NCBI RefSeq assembly: GCF_964355755.1
Contig: NC_092677.1
Coordinates: 23,036,101 to 23,100,100, forward strand
Source of the DNA: Antedon mediterranea
Lineage: Eukaryota > Echinodermata > Crinoidea > Comatulida > Antedonidae
Length of the DNA stretch: 64,000 bases
Reading direction: 5' to 3'
Shown here: one piece after another, positions 37,401-52,400 of the stretch
Numbering within the stretch: position 1 is the stretch's first letter
Layout: every line of letters starts with the position of its first letter
Notes under the pieces: generated by a model
What the model was told of the DNA's origin: nothing
What the model saw: only the letters and a program-made list of their open reading frames with translations
The model's database searches: none
Program-made: the position numbers and the translations under genes

Positions 37401-40400
37401 CGAAATGTGTTTCATCTAATTCGCTCTCTGAACTTGTGATTTCTCTCTTAAGTTACAAATAAAAAAAAAGAATAATTATCGGTTTATAAATATCTTAATA
37501 AACGATTTATTGTAATGGAAATTTGGTGAAAATTTAATTTCACTAATTTCTTTATAATATAGATATCATACAATGCATCTTCCTCATGTTATTGTCTGCA
37601 TTGCAATGCTTCCGCTGATGTTATTGTGTTGTAGTATGTCACTGTAAAATTGTTCACTTTTGATACCGATATCTAACAATTAAGGTTGTTTAATATCAAA
37701 TTAAAAAAATTACCCTGCAGAATTCCAAATGCTCCTTCATTTTACTCATTTCCAATCTCGCACTACATTCTATGCAGTTGGTTTCCGCTTCTTTAGTCTC
37801 ATCTACATCGCTTTCAATATCACGTTGTAATGGCCTCAGATTTAATTTTCCACCACCAAAACTTCTGAGGGAATCGACTGAACATGGCCCATAATGACCC
37901 ATTTCAACCGTTCCCTAAATGAGGTAGTTAACTTGCTAATTAGCCGATCTATGTGCGAACCACACTGTAACTCATAACCTTTTGCACCTTGTACAGATGT
38001 GAGCATTCCCACAAGAAATTGTACTGAAAGGCCAAAGGCTTCGAGGGCTTCGGCATCATAGCTCTTTACCGCAGATAATTGCTTTATTTGACCAATCGCG
38101 CTTTCCACCAGTTGCCTTGGTTGGCCATACTTTTCTTGAAGCGCTGACATGGCCTTAGTGTACGGTTTAGCTTCATGAATATATGCCTCAGCTAACCTCT
38201 TGCTATTACCCTCCAGTCGTCCAAGTAAAACTTGGTATTTGTAAGTATCGGTGAGGCTCGGATATACTTCAATCAGGATGTCAAGACTATCTACTTACTC
38301 CTTTCCAAAACAAGCATTGATGAGACAGGTTTTACCCACACCTTCCTGTCCAATCACTTTAAACATTCCAAGATTCACTTCAAAAATCTGATATACTTCA
38401 GACTGTCGAGTGCAATTTTAAGGAGGGCAAATTCCTTTTCCCTTACACTGCCAAATAAGGGTAGTGTAGGTTTTGGTGTTTCATACAAAACTGGTGGAGA
38501 AGGATTGATTGAACTACTAGGTTGAAGACTGGTTATTTAGTTCAGTTGACTGTAGGTGATGGCCCGGGTGATGCCATGACTTCATCTGTGTTTGGTTCAC
38601 AGTCTGGAGCAATTATTTTGACTTCTAATTGAGTGGGTGGAGCTGGTTGGTCTCGGCAATAATGTATTTGGGTAATTTGCAAGAGGGTAAACCTTTCCCT
38701 GGACCTCAGCTAACCCTGTCTCCTGGTCATTTTCTTTTTCGTCTTTGATGTCATCTACAACTTGTTTGTGTAGAGCAACTAGGTTAACGAAGGCAGTTTC
38801 AACTATTCCAAATTGGTCTTGTACTTGTTAATTAACATTAAGAAAGTAATTACTTACAAATAAATGCTCCTGCATATTACCTTATTGAATTGAAAATCTT
38901 AAATACATTTCTAACATCATATAATTTGAATTATAGTATACTTAAATATAATGGTAATCATACATATTTTAATTTAAATTATAAATATAAATATACAAAA
39001 CAGGTAAAATATAAAATATTTAAAAAAGAAGATATCAAAATAACATTACAAAACATTACCTTCATTTAACAGTCTAGCCATAGTAGACTGTCTCTTCCTT
39101 TACTCTCCCATTTGAGCCTCGCTCAGAAAACTATGATTTCAATATGCATAGTACCATCTTTGTTAGTATTTTCTGTGCTGTCGGATGCATCAAAAAGACC
39201 ACAAATGGTTCACCTGCATAAGCTAATTAAATTTTTAAAAAAACATTGTATTGGTTATACAGTTTGGAAAAAGCATATACAAATGCAAACCAATTTGATT
39301 TATCAATCACACCAATTACAACACCAAGTCCTTGTGAACAAGGATGTGCCACCTTTAAGATGGATGAATTTGCTTATGGTTATCAGTGGTAATTTGCATA
39401 AATATTCAAATAAAATAAATTAAATGCATACGGCATAAATTAAATTCTTACGTCAATTAGACCAAGCTTATCAAATCCCTCTCTAAACTGTTTCTGATAT
39501 TCAGAAAGTGCAAAGGTGCTCGATGAAACTAGGCTTTTAATTTCCGACTCTACCAGAAAGCAAGGCAATGGTCCATTCTGTAGCATAGATAAACCTATTT
39601 ACAAAAAGTCACTATTTAAAAAGAATAATATTTTATATTTTATTGTGTGCACCTCCGTTGGCCCTATAGCAAAGCACTCCCGGAAAAATGAATTACATTT
39701 TAACTTATGCGTGTATTTAGTTATTGTTGTTGATTTCCTTGCATGCACAATCGCTTGGTCATTTCAATGAATCAAATAAATACAATCAAATATGTGGAAA
39801 AAACATTTTGAACTAGAAAAGCGTACCGCATAGAAGGCCTGCACCGTAGTAGTGCCTATTCCTTCGGCCGTCTAGATCTTCCTTAAACATTCTGCTCTTT
39901 TCATTTAATGATGTTCTGGAGCATCATAAACAGAAACTCCTCTCTTGGCCCTACGGCATCCACAGCCTCTTCTCTTTAGAAAGTAACTTCTAACGGGCAT
40001 CTAAAACTATAAAAACCAGCACTCTGGCTGATAACTTCGGGCATGCCCGTCTCCATTATGTTAACATGTGATGTAAAAATGTAGCCAATGTTTCTCCTTC
40101 CAACATATCGTTTTCCGTCTGGTCAAGCGGTCGACCGAGCAAAAAATGGGTTTGATAATTTATCAAAATTTCGGCCGGATCTTGAATATTTAGTCTGTAC
40201 AAAATATGAATGTTTACGGCTAATGTTTGAATTATGGTCGATCACTGCCAATTGGGTTCTGGCAAGTATGATTTTGTATGGGAAGTGTAGTCGCTTCGGA
40301 CAGTATTTTAGCATCATCGAATGGTAGGACTCTAAATTGCCTGTATGGCAAAATTTTATGCCAGGTAGAGCATTCAGCAAACCTGTGTCCATAACAACAC

Positions 40401-43400
40401 TCTGCAAATCAAAAAATCGAGAGCAGTACTATGTGTCTTACCACACATAGAATCCACCCCATTAGTTCTTCAGATTTTTCCCGTTTTGCTTTTTCGACCA
40501 ATTTCTCCTTATATTCTTGCCATACATCAAGTTGGCTATCAATGTCTTTGTAGTGGTCTCTTAACAGACATTTAATCCGATCAGTCGCTATGGTTGATAT
40601 GGCATTATCATTATTAAGGATGCGATTAATGCGACAAAATCCTTCCTTCTCCATTGCAACTGAGTTTTTTACCTCGCTGGATTGAACAAGTTCAAAATCA
40701 ATCTTGCCAGTATCTTGCTCCATCAAAGTGTACGTGCCATATTTCGCATATATGGGTTTCATCTTGAGGGGTTTCATTTTCAGGGGTTACGTTCTGAGAG
40801 GTAACATACGAGTGATTTCATTCTGAGACGTTTCGTCGAAATGTGTTTCATCTAATTCGCTCTCTGAACTTGTGATTTCTCTCTTAAGTTACAAATAAAA
40901 AAAAAAAGAATATTTATCGGTTTATAAATATCTTAATAAACGATTTATTGTAATGGAAATTTGGTGAAAATTTAATTTCACTTATTTCTTTATAATATAG
41001 ATAATCATACAATGCATCTTCCTCATGTTATTGTCTGCATTGCAATGCTTCCGCTGATGTTATTGTGTTGTGGTATGTCACTGTAAAATTGTTAACTTTT
41101 GATACCGATATCTAACAATTAAGGTTGTTTAATATCAAATTAAAAAAATTACCCTGCAGAATTCCAAATGCTCCTTCATTTTACTCATTTCCAATCTCAC
41201 ACTACATTCTATGCAGTTGGTTTCCGCTTCTTTTAGTCTCATCTACATCGCTTTCAATATCACGTTGTAATGGCATCAGATTTAATTTTCCACCACCAAA
41301 ACTTCTGAGGGAATCGACTGAACATGGCCCATAATGAACCATTTCAACCGTTCCCTAAATGAGGTAGTTAACTTGCTAATTAGCCGATCTATGTGCGAAC
41401 CACACTGTAACTCATAACCTTTTGCACCTTGTACAGATGTTAGCATTCCCACAAGAAATTGTACTGAAAGGCCAAAGGCTTCGAGGGCTTCGGCATCATA
41501 GCTCTTTACCGCAGATAATTGCTTTATTTGACCAATCGCGCTTTCCACCAGTTGCCTTGGTTGGCCATACTTTTCTTGAAGCGCTGACATGGCCTTAGTG
41601 TACGGTTTAGCTTCATGAATATATGCCTCAGCTAACCTCTTGCTATTACCCTCCAGTCGTCCAAGTAAAACTTGGAATTCGTAAGTATCGGTGAGGCTCG
41701 GATATACTTCAATCAGGATGTCGAGACTATCTACTTACTCCTTTCCAAAACAAGCATTGATGAGACAGGTTTTACCCACACCTTCCTGTCCAATCACTTT
41801 AAACATTCCAAGATTCACTTCAATAATCTGATATACTTCAGACTGTCGAGTGCAATTTTAAGGAGGGCAAATTCCTTTTCCCTTACACTGCCAAATAAGG
41901 GTAGTGTAGGTTTTGGTGTTTCATACAAAACTGGTGGAGAAGGTTTGATTGAACTACTAGGTTGAAGACTGGTTATTTAGTTCAGTTGACTGTAGGTGAT
42001 GGCCCGGGTGATGCCATGACTTCATCTGTGTTTGGTTCACAGTCTGGAGCAATTATTTTGACTTCTAATTGAGTGGGTGGAGCTGGTTGGTCTCGGCAAT
42101 AATCTATTTGGGTAATTTGCAAGAGGGTAAACCTTTCCCTGGACCTCGGCTAACCCTGTCTCCTGGTCATTTTCTTTGATATGAAATCTGTTTATTAGGT
42201 AAGTTGGTGCTAAATTATTGGTAATTTTGAACATAGTGATGGCTTCATTTATATACAAACGTTTCTCAAGATTATCAAAGTTAAGGCTGTGCAAGGCTTC
42301 ACTAAATATTTTGAAAAAAAATGATTTTAACAAATTACATGTAAACTTATCTTGTATGTATTCTTTTAGGCGCCATAAATCTAGTTACATAGGAGGTGAT
42401 ATTGTCAACGGTTTACTTGCAAGTTTAACCCTAGCTGATGCTCGTCATTTCTATGACTTGCCTTCACTTGAGAGAACGCTCAGTTGTATTGTGCACATTA
42501 CCGCAAGGTAAATTTTGATGCTGTTTAAGATGCTCAACACCAGTTTTTTCCCCTTAAAACAAAGTACTGTATGTATTTACATGTATGTATTATTTTCTAG
42601 AGAGCAACAAGACAAATAGAATCAATGAAAAGGACTTTTATCGTAAAATTGCCATTAAAGCATGATGGTCTATACAGCCTTTCCTCAAAACACATCTGTT
42701 CACAATGCATACTTACATTTTGTAAAGAAAATGAATGCACAACTGTTCAAGCATGTCCAGCAATAGCTTGTTTGAACCAGGGAAATTTACATCTCCCTGT
42801 TTGAACAGATGCATAAACTTGATCAACCTTTTATCAAAAGTTGAAAGTTAATTCAAAGTTAAAATAAAGAATGCAATGTAAATCATGGCAGAAACTAAAT
42901 TATTTCTCAATGGGACAATGCATGATATTGTACGTTATAATTGTAATTGTTTCATTCAAATAATAGTAATTTGAGTATTTTTCAGGCCTGATTGGAGTAA
43001 AGACTGTTCTGAGACGGATGCTTTAACCCTTTGTCAGCAGTTACTAAATGTATTGTTGGAGGTTAGTGACAATTATATATAATGTATATAATAATTATAT
43101 AGTAAGTCTTTGTACATGTTTTGCCGATGTGTACAGGTTGCCATCTTTAAAATATACAGGATGATTCACTATCCTGACAAAATCTTCTCATTGCACACTG
43201 TGCCAGGGCATATCCTTAGTTTTGTTGATGCAGAGATTTGTATATATATTTTTATATATTACATATACATACATCAGGCACAGAACATGAATTCTAAAAC
43301 TCCCGGTGATAATACTGAGATTTAATTAATTAACTTGAAAGGATAAATATGAGGAAATCTGTGAGAATGAGAAAAATTCAAAAGAATTACAATCTGAAAA

Positions 43401-46400
43401 ATAGTTTTTTACAATATGAAATCTTGTGAAACATAGACCTTTATGTAGTGGGACATTGCAAGAACTGCACACATATCTAGTCTCTTTTCTGATTCCCCTT
43501 TTCATACAGACTTGGCATTTTCTTGATTCCTAGTAAATGAATCATGTGCAGGGGCTTGAGGTGTTGGTACAACATTCTCATCGTTGGCATAAGCCATCTC
43601 TTCATCATCTGTTGTAGAAATCATATACTGAATAAAGGTTTTGCATTCTCTGTTTTGCACTTTACTTTTGTATAATACATATGAATTGTACATTCATTGA
43701 TTTGCGCGTAAATGGATAATACTGTGTGTATTGATAAAGTTTATCAACACCACTATTGAATTCATTATACAATGCTACACATGTTGGTTCCATTTTCAAT
43801 ACTCTGCCACCAACTACCCCTTGTTGTCCGTTACTTCAGTCATTGTGTTTACCTATAGTTGTAACCATTTTGACAATCATGGTAGGCAAAGAACATCATC
43901 CTTGTGGCATGCAATGACGCCACCTGCAACAGGCAAATTGGCAGGCGAAGCATTGTGAATAGAAGGTGGTTCACCTCTGTTATTACGTAGTGTGCCACAT
44001 ACATGCGTACCTATATCAAGTAAACGTTTACTAATGTGACACATGATAATGAATGGCACAGACATTTGTGTATGTACTCTGGAAAACCCTATAGCATAAA
44101 AGAAAAACATAGTAAATCTAGATCAAGCAAAGCTGTATGAAACATGGCAAAATGCTTGAACTTTATCAGCTTTAACACATCAATTTATTTATACTACCGT
44201 AAGGAAAATATCCTAGTTTTTATACCTCCTACTTGCCTATATGAATCAACCGTACACGCATGCCGATAACAATAATTCTAAAGTAACACTAAATATAATA
44301 TGTCAAAAATAGTGTAATAATAATATAGATTAAAACAGTGAGAAGTTAATGCTTTAACATAAGTACAATAAAAATACTACAACACACTATTACCAATGCT
44401 AACATAAGCTATCATTCAATTATACTAATCCCCACTATACTCCATCCCTAGCCTTGGAATACTTTTACAGTATTGATTGATAGGCAGAGATGGAACAGGT
44501 CTCTGTTGCCATGGCAACATTTGGTTTCTCAATGCTGCTAGAGTTGACATACCGAAGCAATTACCACTACTTTAAACAATGTGACCCTGCTTAACCTAGG
44601 TAGCCTAGTATGAGTAGCCTTGTCACCCTATATGAATCTAATACAGTACAATGTTCTAATAATAATTACTTAATGATTAAACACATACAATATCCAATGG
44701 TCATATACAAATTACTAATGATTTATTGACTCGATTGTATCTCAATACAAAAGCTCATCCTACATTTACATCCAACCCATCACTCTTGACTAGGGACTAA
44801 CTATGTGCGCAATATCCTTACTTCAACAACTTAAGAAGAGAACCACCCTACCAATAACTCTCAGCAACGACCTACTCACCCTTTATAAGCATAATACAGA
44901 CATTAAGTATCCCGGACAATTGAAAACAAAGAAAGACATGAAACAACTTAAAGAACTAGCCAATGAAAGATCAGACTGGAAGAAACTAGTAAAAGAGATT
45001 TACGGAGCAGCCCAAGCGGAAATGTCGGCAGACTTTTCAGCGGAAAGGCAATAATAATAATAATAAGTTGTGACATTTACATACTAAACTTGATAATACT
45101 ATAAACATAAAATCATAGCAATATACATATGACCATTGGTCGCTACCAATAGCTTAATTTTTAATAAATAATTATAGTAACACAAATAATAATGAAACAT
45201 ATTGACTCACCCCAGCTGGAATTTAGTTGGTTTTGATCAAAAAAGAAATTTTAAAATGTATTCTACAGAAGGTACCTATGCTGAGGACTGACTGGTAATG
45301 AGGTACAAGTATGCCCATTTACATTCCTAGAGGACATTGGGTTATCCCATTTCCTGCAAAGGGTTATCATTGACAGAATCCTCCTGTCACAAACTCCCCT
45401 GCTACATGTAGACATCCTTGGCTACATCAATTAAACAGTCGTCCATACTAAAGTTAAAGTTTGAATTATACATAGTTATAATGATAACAAAAAAGTCTAT
45501 ATGGATGGTGATTGTTGAAACAACATCTGTATAAATAGAAGATGCGACTTGCTGATTTCTACAAGCACTTCCTCTGCGATTGGAGATCTTCCTTGTAAAC
45601 GTCTCGAGCGTCTGGGTCCTTCAGCAGTCTCATCAGTGTCTGCTACAGAGGGTGTCACAACTTCTTGAGCCATTTTGTTGGTATCTGTGTTGGATTGGTT
45701 TGTTGAACGTCTGGCACCAACAAATCATTGAACTCTGAGGTTGGTACGGACAGGTCTGGTGGACTTCCTGGTAAAGACAAAGCATCTTTATTGGTCGGTG
45801 GAACTGAATGCTCCCCTGCTTGGTCTGTAGCACCTGGTGAATTAATATCTGGAAGGTAACTGTGTAAACAGTATCCTCCTTAAAGTCTACTTCGTCACTT
45901 GGTTGTGCTGACTTTGTGACGACCGATAGTGGTGCTTCATTTGTTGTGGTACAGAGTGGTGGTTGGTGTTGAATGTCATCTACAAGTTCTCGGCTGTCCA
46001 GTATCTTACTGTGGTAAATTGTCTGTGAAGAACCATCGCTATCTACTGGCTCGACTATGTACACATTGGGGCTTGGTCTTGCTACAACTCTACCACTCCA
46101 TTTATCTTGTATCTTGCACCTTGCCAGGGGGCGGTTTCGCCTCTGCCTGGGCAGAATCACTGTCGTGTCGTGCGTCTATCACTTTCTTTAACTCTTGGTT
46201 CAGACGCAGCTCTAATTCTGCCAGATGTTGTTGAAGAAGTTCTATCTCAGACATAGCGAATCGCTAAACAATTATTCCTACAGCCCTTCAATGGTATTAA
46301 CTTCCAACCTATCACCAACACCACAGTATGTCTTTAAAGACCAGCAATAATAACGATTTTATCCAATATTTCACTTGTTTCTGAAGGTTGTATACTTTCA

Positions 46401-49400
46401 AATTATTAATATACATAGCCAGGGACTATAATAATAATTATTTTTATTTACTTAATAGAATATTATTACTTGGGCGTAAGGCCTAGCTGTAGTATAGTTG
46501 GCTAACCCACCTGAATCGTGTCGTTTCCTAGGCTGCGACATTGACAAACGATTGCCTGACAATCCCACTTCCTTAGGGGCCAAAGAATCTCCAATTGCCT
46601 GTGGGGTTGGGTTTATATTGGGCCTATGCCCAATGATATTGTTAATTTCCTCGTAATAGAGGAACTTGTGTTCGGTCCCAGCTCCAGATTTATTTAACTT
46701 ATCTTGCACTGCTTCGTAGGCGTGCCTCAAACCTTTTATTTTTGTTTGGATATGAGTGCCTTCTTTTCTAGGATGGCCAAATTTAGCTTCTTGGCTATTT
46801 CGTTATAAACTCCAATCTTGTTGACATTGCTTGCCCTCCAGTTTCTTACCTCTATTTTGTTCCTAAATTACAATCTAAAAAATAGTTTTTTACAGTATGA
46901 AATCTTGTGAAACATAGACCTTTCTGTAGTGGGACATTGCAAGAACTGCACACATATCTATAGTCTCTTTTCTGATTCCCCTTTTTACACAGACTTGGCA
47001 TTTCCTTGATTGGTAGCGTTTTGCAATTTGTTTGTGTGGTTTTTTACATTTCCATCTAACCTAGTAAATGAATCATGTGCAGGAGCTTGAGTTGTTGGCA
47101 CAACATTCTCATCATTTAGCATAAGCCATCTCTTCATCATCTGTTGTAGAAATCATTATATACTGAATAAAGGTTTTGCATTCTCTGTTTTGCACTTTAC
47201 TTTTGTTTAATACATATGAATTGTACATAGCAATTTGGAACATATAAAATAGTGTTATAGCAATAGTCTTAGAATGTCTTAAACATTCTTGTTGACATAT
47301 GGGTTTCATAGTTCACATATTGTATTTTTAAGGTATAAATAATATTCTTAACTCGTTTTCCGAGTTCACCAAAGAGCAATTTTGTAACAGGGACCTGTGG
47401 TTTATGCAATTGGGAGAAATTTTGGGTTCAATTCACCTTTCATTGTTTCACGTCTAAGCATATTTAGCTCAAAATTGATGTGTGCTGTTAGCGCCAATGC
47501 CTCTTCCTGAACCGGTGTTGGTTGGCCCTGCTGGATCGTCACCAGTGCAGGTATACCACTGATAAGAGGTCTCTGAATCCTCTGTAATTGGAGGTCTTTT
47601 GACCTCGAGCTAGCAGTTAGATTTTCCCATATAATCGGGTTCACCTTAGGAACCCGATATTGGGATATTTCCCGGAGTGGGAGGCTCAGCCGCAGAACCG
47701 GTTAATTCTACCACATCATTTGGTCTCTCCCAGTGGGAGACTCAATACTACTAGGCCTAGGCCTATAAGCATATGGGTTCTGCCCATAGTAATACTCGGA
47801 GTTATCATATATACTACATGTACTATTTCCCGAGTTTTGCTCATGATATTGATGAGGCTTTGTTGCTTCCAAAATAGATTCAAGCATAGCATGAATGTTT
47901 TTGCTGGCTTCTCTCTGACTAAAGCATGTCTTTTGACTTGCTAGGCCTACTAATAGTAGTAGTGCTACTTTAAACAATATAACCTTAAAACAGTTTCGTA
48001 TTACACTAAGCTAGATAACAAGCTTTTACATCATTTAACATGGCAAATATCAATGCGCCATCAAACCATGGTGTTCTACTGCTAGACAAATGAAATTATA
48101 TCAAGCGCAATAAAATAGTTCCTACATACAAACATAAAAATCATCAACGTTACGGTATAAACTTGACTTATCTAATACGATAATTCAGTTATAATCAATC
48201 TAGGTATAAACTGCCCCACTACTGGAATCTATTCATTTTAGCAGGTACACCAATACGAGTGCTTGCTCTAGCAAACCCACCATGTGAGTGCCGATAATGA
48301 TACAAACATGCTAAAGTCAAACAAAGCGATCAACCTAAATGTTGTTGTAATAGATACTACCGCAGACTATTAATAATGAAAATTAGAAATATATATAGTG
48401 ATCTGGTATTTCATTTATTTTCTACCTCCTTTCTCTGTACAGTAGTATCCTGAATAAGAGTGTATTTAACAATTATTATTACTTAACTATTAATAGTAAC
48501 TGGCCACTGTCTGGGTCCCAAATACGCCGGTAAACAGCATCAAGGTCAGCCAGCCAGACGAGAATATGCTGTCAAAACAAGTCATCCAGAGATGTTGTTC
48601 AGACATGCATGTTACAGTATCAGAGTTGTTTTCAATAACATGACAATGTGCTCATATTGCGGTTTATGTAATAAAATTCACATAAAAACTTAAACCTAGT
48701 CTATTCATATCCGTCAACAGGATAGATAACTGATAATTTTGTGATGGGCCGTGTATAATTTCCATTAGATGTTTTCCGGTGTATACATCGGTGATCTTGG
48801 CTATGGTCCATTTCCCTCTTACGGCATTAGAATCTGCCAACATAACTACATCATCAACTCTTACATCTCTTTTCTGAACACTCCACTTTAGCTATAACTT
48901 TAAGGTTATTTAAACCATTCAAAGTAACATTCAGCTAACGTTGGTTTTAATTTTGTTCCGTTTGGGTGTTGTGTTGTGTCTCTTGACTGCCTAAGACATG
49001 TAGTGATGAACTTAAAAATGTGTCATCATCTGATGTCTGACATGAATTGGTTTTCTAAACTAAGTGATATGCATGGAGGCGTGTTTAGTATGTAAGGAAG
49101 AGTCATGCTTGGTGAAGTTGATTTGACTTGAATAAACTGTCGGTGTGATTTAAGGGATGTAGACTTGAGTTTGTTTGATTTTGGCTGTTTCGATGCATTG
49201 CATTTTATTAAGTTCATATATTGTGTGACTTTGTTGTTAAATGGTCATTTCACATTTGTGAAATGTTTTATCTATTACAAAGACAATTGTCCTCAATATC
49301 CTTCGAAGGTTTGTCTTTTTTTGGTTCATCCATTAAATAAAATCTTAGCTGATAACCTTGCTAACTTTATTTTTTTTTTAACTTTGGTGTAATATATATT

Positions 49401-52400
49401 TTGATATAAGTTTAATGTTTAACAAGTAATACAATTATACTGTTTTATATATTTATAATCTTGTTGTTTGTCCAAAGACTGGAGAGAATAACAGGTCACG
49501 ACAACTATAACCTACTACCACTAGTTAGTAGTACTACCTAGGCCAGAGAGAACCCACTTCAATCTTTGTTATATTATTATTAATATACTAGCTGTAGTAT
49601 AGTTGGCTAACCTACCTGAATCGTGTCGTTTCCTAGGCTGCGACATTGACAAACGATTGCTTGACAATCCCACTTCCTTAGGGGCCAAAGAGTCTCCAAT
49701 TGCCTGTGGTGTTGGGTTTATATTGGGCCTATGCCCAATGATATTGTTAATTTCCTCGTAATAGAGGAACTCGTGTTCGGTCCCAGCTCCAGATTTATTT
49801 AACTTATCTTGCACTGCTTTGTAGACGCACCTCAAACCTTTTATTTTCGTTTGGATACGAGTGCCTTTTTTTCTAGGATGGCCAAATTTAGCTTCTCGGC
49901 TATTTTGTTGTACACTTCAATCTTGTTGATATTGCTTGTCCTCTAGTTTCTTACCTCTATTTTGTTCCTAAATTCAGGGCTTCCTCACAGGGCTATTAAG
50001 TCGTGAATTTCTGATTCTTTCCACTGAACTCGTTTTGTCATATTTAAACTTAAGAAAGCAGTACACGCTTCTCAGTTCTTTCAATATATCGGTGGTGAGG
50101 ACTAGGATACCGTGCATTTTTTTATGTGTAGGGATTGTTCTTTGACCTTTTCAAATTCATTGTTTACATCATTGCAAGAAACGTTCTGATTGGATACAAC
50201 GTCGAATTACAGTAGCGTCATACTATAAAATGGTACTATCAACCATTTTCCACTAATACATATGATGCGTTGTACACTAATCCCCAACTGTTCAGACACA
50301 CATGGGTCTGAGAATAAACTATTTACTGTTCACCAAGTTGGTATATTGTGTTCTACTGGGAGTTACTATAAACAACTGTAGCCGTAGTCCCACATCAATT
50401 GTTACTACCCTAGTTAGTTGTGGTGTATCTAAAATCAGGCCTGTTTTCCTTCCCAATAGAGTCACACATTTTCACTGTATAAAGTGTCATTTCTGGAGAC
50501 CTAGCAGCTCTATTTTTCCAAATGTTTTTACCTCAGCCCCAACCATGGTGAAGCAGAGTATACAGTATAAGTGCAATTTTCATAGACCTGCAGTTTTACA
50601 ATAACAAACCTTTTTTCCCTAATTACTCAAATTATGATATAGATGACTCATTTTAAAGAACTGACTAGGAACTGCTCTTGAGAAATTAATTGTGGTGTGT
50701 CTTGATAATTGCTTCTTGTGCTCACAATTTTTTTTACATAGGTAATTTCAGCATTTCACGTTGGGAGAGGTGGTACAGCTATGTCGTACATGGGTAAAGG
50801 GGTAACAAAGAGCGCTACCTTGTGCCTGCGACATCTTGTTGCAGAGGTAGCTCACCACACACACATGAAGGATTGGGCTAAGGAGTGGTTGTTTCCCAAG
50901 CCTACAAGTACAGAGACAGAAGAAGCTGGTTTTGCCTGGGTTGTATCATTGTGGTCTTACAGAGATCCTGAGGTAAATTGTTGTCTCCATATTGAACTAA
51001 TAAATACATTTTCTTCAGGTTTTTTAACTTTTAATGCTTAATTGTTCTGGAACATGTTTGGAATACTGTCGAGAAACTCTTTTTTTAAACATTTAGATGA
51101 AATGTTAATGCTATGTGTATAAGGCCTAATGCATTGCACTTTACTGCAAAATATTAAAAAGTTATGGATATTTTGGCATACTGATGCTGACTTTGGCTTG
51201 TCTTGTTGATACCTAAAGATAATAACTGATGATGATAAATAGCATGTTGTATAATATTGAATACTATCTGTAGGTACGAGCTGCTGGTCTTGGCATTGCA
51301 TCTGGTCTAGCTTCATCTCCTTCAGGTTGTTTAACCATTGCAAATGGTTGCCATCAGCTACCAGGGGGATTATGGGCCATGGTTTTTGACAAACTTCTTG
51401 ACCATTCAGAATGTAGCTTAGTAAGGCAACAGGTAATTATAATGTTTTGTTTGTTTGTTTGTTTTTTATTCGGTACTCAAGAAATACAACAAAAATACCA
51501 GGATGACCCATAAAGCTGAAACAGCTTAATTCCAATGGGGTCCTTTAAACAAGCAAGTTAGATAATAATGTGTACATTATAAATGCATACTAATACAATA
51601 AACAGAAACATCCATATACAAATACAATCATCATCAGCATGGTTAATGTACAATACCAAAGTGAACCTTTAACGCACGTTTATATTCAATTAATTTTTGT
51701 ATACTCTTGATATCGGAAGGTAGATCATTCCAGTCTTTAATAGCATTATAATAAAATGGCTTGTACTATGAGTGTGCCGAACAGAAATCTTTGTAAAATG
51801 TTCATTAAGATAAGGAGCGTCAATATCGTGGTATATTTTGAAAGCGTGGATTAGTCTAATATACTTAACTCTATCGCTTATTTTCAGGTATCCAGTAACG
51901 GAAAGTTCAGCCTGACCAACATGTGCCCTAGGGGCGAGATCGAGAATAAATCTCACAATTTTGTTTTGTGTTACTTGAAGCTTATTTTTCAGGACAGTAC
52001 TGATACCACAATACCAGGATGAGACAGCATAATTTTCTTGATATAATTTGGTGTTAACGTACATACAGACCCTTTTTCCCTACACACATTATTTTATAAC
52101 CTTTTGAACATGTTTTCCATTAATCGATGAATTTTTAGGCTGCCAATCTGTTGTGTAATCTTCTGTCACATGACCTACCTGATAGAATTGATGAGGTGGT
52201 AAATGCCGCTGTGTGGCAGGGGCCATGTGTTCAAGATGAAGATACACAGGTAAGTTTAGCGTCCTTGTCACCATGAAAATCACGAATGAACAATTTGGAC
52301 TGATGCAAACAAGTGAGTGACCACAATTGAGGGCAATAGTTTAACCCTATGGATAATAAATTTACTTAAGTATGACCTGTCTCCAATTACCAGGACCCTT

